From: Trissonchulus latispiculum
Taxonomy: Eukaryota > Nematoda > Enoplea > Enoplida > Ironidae
Direction of reading: 5' to 3'
DNA: 64,000 bases
NCBI GenBank assembly: GCA_030248195.1
Contig: JASAND010004253.1
Location: forward strand, 1-64,000
Of this stretch, positions 55,879 through 64,000 are shown piece after piece (position 1 is the stretch's first letter; each line of letters starts with the position of its first letter). A program made the translations under genes and the position numbers. The notes beneath the pieces are model-generated. The model was given only the letters and a program-made list of their open reading frames with translations. It had not been told where the DNA came from and searched no databases.

Positions 55879-56169
55879 TAAGTTCTAATCTTTCAATTAC
55901 ACGGAAGGTCAGCACGTCTGTTCGCAATGAAACAGACTTAAGCACCAGATCTCTGAAAGGTGGTGTTCCAAAATCAGAGATTCTCTGCGGCCAACCTGGA
56001 TTGGGGTCTTCGTCGGTGAGTTCGTGTGAAGCTCCTGATTTCCAAATGAACAGCAAGCGGGGTCAGCACTTGCTTTTCGTAGACAGCACTGGATTTGGAT
56101 GACTTCTGCACTGGATCCTTGAGATCGAGATTACTTGGAAACTTAGTTATGATGATTCTGTCTCGAATT

Positions 56170-56290
56170 CCTGTGATCAGTGGCTGAGCGGTAAACGCAC
56201 CGTATTTCAAAGGCAAACGCGCCTCTACTGGTTTATGTTCGGTAAACGCACCGAATATGAAATCTGAAATGAAATCAAACGCGCCTTTAT
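56170..56290. repeat. Short tandem duplication
   Basis: The phrase GGTAAACGCACCG, followed by CAAACGCGCCT and a T-rich tail, occurs twice, at about 56,190 and 56,242. It may be the edge of an element. Confidence 0.6.
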
Positions 56291-56299
56291 TTGCTTATA

Positions 56300-57927
56300 A
56301 TAAGACTCAGTAGCTAACACACACAGATTATTTAATGAATTCAGTACAAATGTGATTATTACAATGAGTGCGTTCAAAGCGTAAGAAACTACAGTTCAGA
56401 CAATGCAGATATAGAGATAATACAGGATACAATAATATAATACAGGATATAATTACTGTACCAGAGTTGCCAGATATTTCCCTTTAGGCTATTATTAATG
56501 TTATTCCAATTTGGAATAATATTACAAACTTGGGTTAGGTTATAGGGACAAGGTCGATACTCTTAACGCCTTTTACACCCTTCTAGTCTGCTAACTCTTT
56601 CTACCGATTACTCAACTCAAGTTCCATACATGCTATGTGTTATCCTATATGCTTGTGCTTTGTCACTCTTTATACGTCCCCTTACAACAGGACTGTCAAA
56701 CTAATATCACAATAACTAAATATTAACCTAGGGACGGTCTTTGGGTGAGCCCCTGAAAGTCGGTCACCGCTTTCGCTCCGACACATAGTTCAGGGATGCT
56801 ATGTGAGACAGAAATTTGAGGAAGTCGAAACAGTTGGGAGGTCCTTCCTTACTTATTCCTAATTTGATCTAGATTAATACAGTTACACAACAAAGGTCTT
56901 CTGGTCTTCTGGAAAGGAATCAAAGCAAAGGGGCCGGGGTGACAGTTTTGGACTTTAGAATGCAGGAAATTGACATTTCAACTTGAAAATGGATTAAGGC
57001 TGTTTTTGGCTTGGGTGATAACGAAAGTTCTCTCGATATTGGATAATCGGATTCCCCAACTTGATTAGGTTTGGTATGTTGCTGTCTCTGCCGTGGTCTA
57101 CTCTACAAGATCATTCAGCTTCCAATGCACCTTCGCTAGACTGACTCGGACTGATACAATTCACTGATAATCGCTTTCCAACTGACTAGGTCCTTCTCCG
57201 GACAATACTGATATCAACAATCTGACTGAATCAAAGTTCTGAACTGGGTCCACCGTACTGGAATCTCGGATGCAAATTTCGGCAGGACAGGGCTTCTTTC
57301 CGCACCTGAATCAAATGGGTTAAAACCCATTAGTACAAAGATATGGTGCGGGAATCGAACCCAGCCACCATTACTCGTTCTTTTGCTTTCCAGGCCCAAA
57401 ATGTGCATTTTGGGCCCCATTTGAACTTGTGAATTGACGAAATGACTCAAAACCGTAGATTACTGCTTTTTGACAATGTTAGCCGTTTCTAGTAATTTCT
57501 TACCATCAAATGAGCCTTCTTGGCCATTTTTAGGTTGTAACTTGTTGAATTCGGTTGAACTTGACGTAATTCTTCGCTTGAGTAAAATGATTCATTGTGT
57601 TTCTATTAATTGGACTCAATTGAGCCTGATTGAATCTACAATCGGGCGAAACAATGCTGAGAACGCATGAAAATTCACTGTTAGCGCCCTATTTGAAAAT
57701 TCGCTTGCTTCTACCGTTTCTCGCACGAACCGGGCCGCCTGGGCCGTTTTAGATTAATACCAACAATTTTTAACAGAATTTCGCATGTTCCTTAGAGCGG
57801 ACAAAATAATTGAACATTACTTGTATTTCTGGCATGGTTTTGGCCCAATTTAGCTGTTTTGCCACGGGAAGTAGACTTATTCCCCGTGGCCAACTGATAA
57901 TCCCAAATATGAACGAAACTTGGCATT
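56300..57927. repeat. Hairpin-rich region, left part
   Basis: No gene. Contains perfect short hairpins: TTATTCC-AATT-GGAATAA near 56,510; ATGGGTT-AA-AACCCAT near 57,316; GGCCCAAAAT-GTGC-ATTTTGGGCC (about 57,394-57,417); GCCACGGG-loop-CCCGTGGC (57,861-57,890). The last stretch before 57,928 (ACGAAACTTGGCATTTTA) pairs with the far right of the window, so the large element described next starts at or left of here. Confidence 0.6.
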
Positions 57928-59328
57928 TTAAGGGGGGGCTACGAACGAGTTGGCACGACATCGTCGGAGAGACCTACTTTTCCCCCCAACGTTAGCCAAC
58001 ATATCAAATTAAAAAAGTTTAGGGTGGGCAACAATATATCTCATATACACCGTTTTCGGCAGGACGCCAAAGTACAAATTTTAGTTCGAAAAATGGGATT
58101 TTTCAAAAAGGTTTTTTCAACTCTGATGGATTAACGGTTTGACCAATTCTAAAACTTTCAGCCATAAATGTTAAGTGTTACTAGTGCTAAATACGAAAAG
58201 TATTCCAGCTTTCGAGCGTTGCTTCCTTCTTCAGCTATAGCAGCTCAAAGTTTGAAATTTGGCAAAAAGTTGCAAAGTGACCGTGCGCCGTTTTCGATCT
58301 AATAAAATTGACAGCCCCTAGCCTACCCCAGCTTTTTACCAAATATTCGGCTCTAATAGGGGCAAACTGTCTGTGAGTTTCAAGGGTTTTGGTTTTCTGG
58401 TTAGTGTGCTAGCAAACTTTTTGTTAAGAAATAACCCTTATTTTTAGGCCTGAAAAGCTAGCTAAGCGCAGTAAAAATGGGGTCAAAAAATTTTTTGTCT
58501 CCAATTTTGCCGAAAAGGTCGTTATAGGGGTTATTTGACCTGCTGAATCCGAATATGAAATCCGTTTTTCGATATGACGCTTCCTTCGTTCAGTATGCGC
58601 TTACAACTGTCTTAGAGCTTTTCGGAGCGATCGCCATCCATACTTTGAGAAATCAATCTAGCGTTTCTAAACATTGGAGCGAGGTTTGGTGACATAGGTT
58701 TCGGCACATCTTGGTACACTCCCTGGCCTGTAATGTGCAAAGTTTCAGCCGATTCTGCCACAGTACTTTGGAGTAATTGGCTCAAATCTTCGAAATGGCA
58801 CCAAATAACAGCGGCAATATCGATAATATAATCCAGCACTGCGAACGCAGGGATTAACGAAATCACGTCATTTATACCAAAGTTAACACAGATACTTGGA
58901 GTATTAATTGCAGCAAAATTTGGCTCATTTGGTAAACCACAGCTCATTAGAAATTAGTTAACCTCCACCCGTATAGACCTACAACACCCAATTTTTCGCA
59001 CTTTGATGGTATAGCACAGAAAAGTAGGCAATGGTCTAGAGATTATTTTACACGATCTCAAAGCGCTATATGTCAGAACTATTTGTGGAAAATTTGAATA
59101 CCGTACCTTGCCCATAGCGATCAGGGCGACGCGAAGTTTGTGTACGTGCCATGTCGAGCTTTGGACCGACAACACCAACTTCTGATGGCTCCACAGGACG
59201 CTATGCTGCATGGAATTCTTTCAAACTTTAAACTATTTTACACCAAACCTAATACTATTATGTGGCAAAAGACTAGCTAGCTTTTCCAACATCGAACTTT
59301 TAGTGAAATTCGTAGCCCCCCCCCTTAA
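57928..59328. mobile_element. TTAA-bounded element with GGGGGGGCTACGAA ends, nested
   Basis: The left end is TTAAGGGGGGGCTACGAA. The right end in reverse is TTAAGGGGGGGGGGCTACGAA with a longer G run. It interrupts the left arm of the large element, whose sequence resumes after 59,328. 1.4 kb with no conserved frame. Same design as the 52.9-kb element (TTAA plus G run) but with a different sequence after the G run. Confidence 0.82.
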
Positions 59329-60751
59329 GTGAGTTTCTGATGTTGGAAGATGGTCAAGTGCCTATTATCAACCTAACTACTGCCTACTTACTTACATATA
59401 TTACATTACTGAAGCTTACGTAACGCTAACTAAGAATTGATAACTACTCGTTATTTGATCTAAAATTCTACAATTAAGCAGTTTTCTTGCTTACATTAAC
59501 TACTTGATTTGAAAATAAAGTTATGTAATGGAAAAGGCAAAATAAAACCTAAAAATGACCAAGAAAAGCTCAGTTTGTCGTAGATTGCGATTTTTTTTGA
59601 TGAGTGGCGTGCCTGTGAAATCTTGATGTGAACTATGAAACGTCCAAGCACTGTATAATGTAATTGTCATGCAATTGCCAGAGTTGCCAGTCAGTGTGAA
59701 ACCCCCCAGAAACTCATCATTAGGGACATAGGTTCTAGTGTAGGTAGGACGAATAAGACTAGAAGTAGCATTACTCTCACGCAAATGACACGAAAATGGA
59801 ATGGAACCTCAGTGGAATGTAGTCTAAGGAAGTTTCGGTAGGCTACCAGTCAATAATGGAGGGGTCGTTACCCTTCCCTGGTCAGTAATAGGCCCTAACA
59901 TGGTTTTTCTGTATGATGAAGGAGTCGATACTCTTCCCAGGCCACGAATAACGCCTCACATTGCCAAGAAGTCAATTAAAAACTGATTAAAATAGCTGAA
60001 AATTATCGAGGAAAACGAATCCAAAGAAAGAAATTGTTGAATAACCGACAATCCAACAAGAAACTTCGAGTTTAAAACGTTTTACGCAGTTCACAAGTGC
60101 AAATATTGGAAGATGGGTCAAAATAAGCTCATAATTTGTCCATTAGTAGCATAGAATAATGTTAATTGGTGTTCCTAGGTGTTAATTAGGCATAATTTGC
60201 ATTAGTTAGGTGATCATTAGTTAATTTGTCAAATTTTTGTCAAAATACTAGTTGGGTTTATCTGAAAGGCAATTCTCTGCTGATTCCAAAACTCCAAACC
60301 CGGTCACCTAACTCCCAATATTGCGAAAGGTATAAGTAAAAGAAGTTTTGATTAGTTACATTTTAATTTTGTACTATTGGCCTTAGGTGACCTTACAATA
60401 ATGCATAACAGTTGTGTGTGGTTACGCCCATTCATGTTTTCATTCATTCCCTTGAGCCTCTGTTGGCTCTCTCCCAGCAGAGACTTGCCTAGCAGAGAAG
60501 GACTTAACACACACCTTATAGTATAGTAATACGATCGGAGGGGGCTTAACTCCCTCCCAAATAATTAAAATGAAAGGTAAATTAGTAGTCTTAGGTAGTT
60601 AAGTACGTAGAATAATAATATTTAGTTTTTATCTTGTGGAAAATTACGTAGTTGTTAGTATGCATATTTTTTACGCAACAATTGCCCTTCCGCTTCTTTT
60701 GCAGTGATGCATAGAGTCTTGGCGAGGAAGAACAATTGTTGCTAGGATTAA

Positions 60752-63111
60752 CGGGCGGCTTCCCTTGTCTGTGGCCGAAAGGTCACGCCCAAAAGGAAAG
60801 AAAGGGGCTTGGAGACAAGGAAGCGCCCGGAAAATAATACATATAAAATTTACTAAATAACACGGCCAAAGTGGCACTTAATATTTATTTTCTCATAATC
60901 GGCCCCGAGAGGCCTTCATTTTGTATAACTTCGTTTTTTAATTTTCGTAACTTAAATTCTAAAGTCCGAAATTTCCCCTTTGGTTACCTTTACGTGGTAA
61001 CCAAAAAGTCTGCAAAGTTTCCCAAAATTCAGCTTGGGAAATCCATCAAAAAGGGGTCAGTTGGAGGGTCATAATTTCTTTCCCTCGTTAATCTCCCCTC
61101 CAACGGACCAGCCGCCTCGCCAGCCCATGTCTGGCACATGTATTAGGATAGGGAGCTTCCAGAAAGTTCTGGAAGCTCCAATAAAATCAAAGAAACTCCG
61201 CCAGAAAAGCAAACACCAGTGAGCTGTCAGACTCCTGTCAGCTCACTGGAAATTTTGAATTTTCATTTAGTGTTCGTCTAAGTCTCGGCCGAGAGCGGTC
61301 GGTTTCCCCCCACCCCATGATTAGCACGTCTTCCCGTTGTGCCAGCGTTTTGGCCGGGAATAAAAGACGTGCTTTCCCCGGTTAGGACTAGAGTTAGGGG
61401 CCCCTTCTGACCCACACTGGTCAGAAGGGATGAACTGAGCTTACACGACGAACACCCAAATGAGCGCACTATGCTCGATGCTCGGCCAGAAACTACACAC
61501 CAGGAACGCATCTTTAGGGATTTTTCAAAGGCCCTCTTGGCCTAAAAATTCACTTTTTGTGGCCTTCGGGCATTAATTTAAAATAATGTTTGTCAACCAA
61601 GCCACGGCCTGAATGGCCTCAGTTTCTGTAGGGGCGTACGCCCAAAACATTTTTGTGTGTAATCATTCTTGTTGGGGTTTGTAACGGAATTGGGATTCTG
61701 ATTGAGGACCCACCCCTGAGTTGAGATAGGAGGTCCCTTGGTTACGACCTCATATTCAGAACTGAGCTAATTTAAGGATTGTTTCTCCCCACAGCCGGCA
61801 ATTAGGAATTGCCGGCCGTAATCGCAAAATAGGCGCTACTGAAGTTAACATCATTGTCTGTGTTTCTGAATTGTTGACCTGTCTTGTGTAGGTCGGCTTA
61901 CCTAAAAAATCAGTAGGAATTAAAACTCAGAACTATTTTCTAATTATTAATTATCAAGTTATTCTGAGGGGAATGGCCGACTTCCCCGCTGTTAGTTTAA
62001 TTAACCAGAAGCTGTCCTTAGCGGAAATGTGTCTGTAATCTGTTTTTTAGTAATAATTGTCTAAGCAATTCTTACTCGTTCAGCTTTCCTTAAACTGCCA
62101 AAGTTTCAAAAATCCAACAAAAATTTTCTTTTAACAAAATTTATAAAGTTCCAAAGTTTAAAGTAAAATACTGGAAGATGTAAATCAAATTTACTTTAGA
62201 ATTAGGGCAAAAATATGCATACTATAAGTAGGTAGGTCTTGCTAAGGAGCAGTTAGGATGTATTGTGTTCATATAATCGTATGTGTAAATATTGTAGTAA
62301 TTTGTAGTGTGAATGAGACCCCCCCAAATTTACGTAAGTGGCTCCTTGGGTAAACCCCTCCTGGAGTGGGAGGTTCCAAGGTTAGCCCCTTTTGTAGAGA
62401 GTGACTTATGAACCAAAAGTGTGTGATTGTGAGTGTGAGTGAAGGCATACCATGTAAACTCCCTTTGTTTGATAAGGGTAGTGGGACTGCCAGAATGAAT
62501 GAGTAAAATGTTCAGATATTAGGCAGGAAGAAATGGGGGCCAAATTGACTAGCAATTTGGACCCAAAACTTAGATAAGTTAAAATTCAGTAATAGTTATT
62601 GGTTGAATGTGTAATCGCTGTGAAAGTGCTAATTTTGGGGTGAAAATCGTATGAAATTGGCATAGAAATGTGGGTACCTTCGGCGATTTGAGCAGGTTTC
62701 GCAGCCTAGGGTCACGGGGACCCCGAATTATGTCTGCCCAATCTGTTGGATTTCCGGTCATCCGTGTAGGTTGCCCTGCGACTAGGGGATGGATGGGCCG
62801 CATTCATGGAATCCAGAAATAGCCGAATCAGGACTATGACAGAATGATTTAAATTACTGCGAAATTAATCCAAAAGTCTAGTTTTGTGTGTTAGACATCC
62901 GATTAGCGGACTGGTAGTTTAGTTAGTTCTAGGTAAGAAAACGTTTGCAGTCCTGTTGTACTAATTAACTGGAGTTCTTAATAATTGGGAAACAACTGAT
63001 CAGTATAGTTAGGTCTAGTTATGATAGAGGTATTCAGGGTTTTGGCCTAAAATTATCATGGGCTCACGGTCATTACCGTAATCATTTAACTTCCCATGTC
63101 AAAGGCCAAAA
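60752..63111. repeat. Cluster of perfect hairpins
   Basis: Stems and positions: 60,752-60,829 (17 bp with two bulges); 60,979-61,005 (10 bp, 7-nt loop); 61,018-61,041 (8 bp); 61,055-61,109 (9 + 4 bp); 61,152-61,179 (13 bp, 2-nt loop); 61,216-61,249 (11 bp plus inner stem); 61,323-61,373 (10 bp plus inner 6 bp); 61,402-61,429 (11 bp, 6-nt loop); 61,794-61,816 (10 bp, AGG loop); 62,344-62,381; 62,540-62,560 (7 bp); 62,709-62,723; 63,040-63,111 (three nested stems). No gene is recognised in this interval. Confidence 0.8.
61156..61175. promoter_or_regulatory. Perfect four-unit heat-shock-element-like site
   Basis: CTTCCAGAAAGTTCTGGAAG is four alternating nTTCn/nGAAn pentamers, the HSF trimer-binding pattern, inside a 13-bp palindrome. 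No gene follows within reach, so a regulatory role is unproven; it could be a by-product of the palindrome. Confidence 0.4.
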
Positions 63112-63140
63112 GATGAGCCAACCTAAAAGAAAAGAAGTAG

Positions 63141-63212
63141 ACCCGTGCTGAGATTCGAACTCAGATTCTCTGGATTAGTCAGTCCAGTGCTCATCCATTG
63201 AGCTACACGGGT
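63141..63212 (-). tRNA. tRNA-like gene with 8-nt anticodon loop
   Basis: On the - strand a full cloverleaf forms. The acceptor is ACCCGTG/CACGGGT (7 bp), the D arm GCTC/GAGC with a GG-containing loop, the anticodon stem CTGGA/TCCAG with loop CTGACTAA, the variable loop 5 nt, and the T arm CTGAG-TTCGAAT-CTCAG. The A box TAGCTCAATGG fits TRGYNNARNNG and the B box GTTCGAATC is good. The anticodon loop is 8 nt rather than 7, so identity cannot be assigned (GAC or TGA by position). It may be a tRNA pseudogene, or the structured part of the surrounding element. 72 nt; no CCA encoded. Confidence 0.6.
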
Positions 63213-64000
63213 TACAGTTAGAACAAGTTCAAGCTAGCCTATATAAGAAAGCAATTTAGCAACCCAGCACGTGTGCAGTTCAATTAGTACATTATATGTG
63301 CAAATTATGCATATGTGGAAGCAAACTTTAATTATGATTTTCTCACTAATACTTAACATTTTTTGGTGCTGTAAGCACAAAAAATGTTCAGTTTTTCAAG
63401 CCCTACAAGAATATATAACTTTTACTCAAATTCGTGATCTTCGAAATTCCTCTGAATTATATGCCAGTTTTGCACAAGTTCAAACAAGCTCAACTGAAAG
63501 GGTGGTAGATTGCGCGTCTATCACTCGGCTGGCTGCCAGGGTTGCCAGCGCCGGACCGAATAGCGGTTCGGTACGGTTCCCCGAGCTTCTTAGGTAGTTA
63601 TGTGGAAAGTAGTTAGTTATTTAATTCGGCTAGGTCGGTGGGTCGGTAAGTAGGGACTGCGTAGAATGGCTGCTGAGACAGTGAGTGAGTGAGTTTTTGC
63701 ATTTTTGCATAAACTGATGAAAAATAATCACCTGCGGAAATTCACTCATAGTCAGCCAGTTAGATTCTATTTTAAGTTAATTAGTTCATTCCCAAACCTG
63801 CAAATAAACAATTAATAGGGATTTCACATTAAAACACCAGATAATTTTAAGTTAACATTAATATTACGTAGGCTTTAATTAGTTAGCCTAAGCAGGTAGG
63901 TAGGCATTAGTTAAGGCAATTAATATAAGTATTTAGTAGTTGACCATCTTCCAATATCAGAAATGCACCATAAAATGTCCAGTTTCGTACGTGTATTTGA

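Larger units (their letters stand above)
57900..64000. mobile_element. Large inverted-repeat element, right end beyond the window
   Basis: The left flank reads ACGAAACTTGGCATTTTA (57,913-57,930), continues after the nested element at 59,328, and then reads TTTCTGATGTTGGAAGATGG (about 59,333-59,352). The reverse complement of 63,935-63,993 gives the same order: ACGAAACTGGACATTTTATG, then TTTCTGATATTGGAAGATGG. The matching ends are therefore at least 60 bp and run up to the window edge. The interior, about 4.6 kb, has no transposase-like frame but about 12 perfect hairpins and a tRNA-like sequence. Type unknown. Confidence 0.65.

Noticed and set aside
57342..57372. Second tRNA on the - strand (GGGTTCGATTCCC)
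   Set aside because: Only a T-arm-like hairpin (ATGGTG...GGG-loop-CCC...CACCAT) forms. No acceptor, D arm or anticodon stem is present.

Overview
The window is animal nuclear DNA. Three conserved eukaryotic genes are recognisable. ATG3 lies on the + strand (14,099-26,873, nine exons), NPEPL1 on the + strand (35,982-39,281, four coding exons) and BBS1 on the - strand (45,558-50,934). All have GT-AG introns apart from one GC-AG intron in ATG3. A BBSome gene together with ATG3 and an M17 NPEPL1 points to a ciliated metazoan. Introns full of young and old transposons, many non-autonomous inverted-repeat elements and a LINE with a 2A-like motif fit an invertebrate. I cannot name the species or phylum.

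Layout. 1-14 kb is gene-free and built almost entirely of repeats. Most are short AT-rich elements bounded by long G and C runs, with nested foldbacks, a decayed LINE fragment, and a 147-bp tandem array just before ATG3. 14-27 kb is ATG3, whose introns hold hAT-like elements, G/C-run elements, a Penelope-like fragment, a tRNA-like sequence and a second copy of a 487-bp repeat. 27-29 kb is plain AT-rich intergenic DNA. 28,989-33,432 is an almost complete LINE (- strand) with a 9-bp target duplication. 33.7-35.2 kb holds two more inverted-repeat elements. NPEPL1 follows, with G/C-run elements in intron 2. 39.7-43.1 kb is three clustered palindromes and then a 1.9-kb foldback. 43.8-44.9 kb is a broken reverse transcriptase. 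BBS1 follows, with two inverted-repeat elements in intron 1. 51.1-55.9 kb holds elements with TAA target duplications whose subterminal regions are made of simple-sequence words. 56.3 kb to the end is an unusually hairpin-dense stretch inside a large inverted-repeat element that continues past the window edge.

The three genes do not form a pathway: autophagy conjugation (ATG3), peptide hydrolysis (NPEPL1) and ciliary trafficking (BBS1). The more unusual content is structural. It includes simple-sequence-armed terminal-inverted-repeat elements, a recurrent GC hairpin with a TTC/GAA triloop in several element families, recurrent TATA micro-insertions between repeat copies, and the hairpin-rich right end with a perfect heat-shock-element-like palindrome and a tRNA-like sequence. 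BBS1 needs five single-base corrections to read through, whereas ATG3 and NPEPL1 need none.

All boundaries were read by eye from the sequence and inverted-repeat ends may be off by a few bases. Family names for the non-autonomous elements rest on target-duplication length and terminal sequence only.
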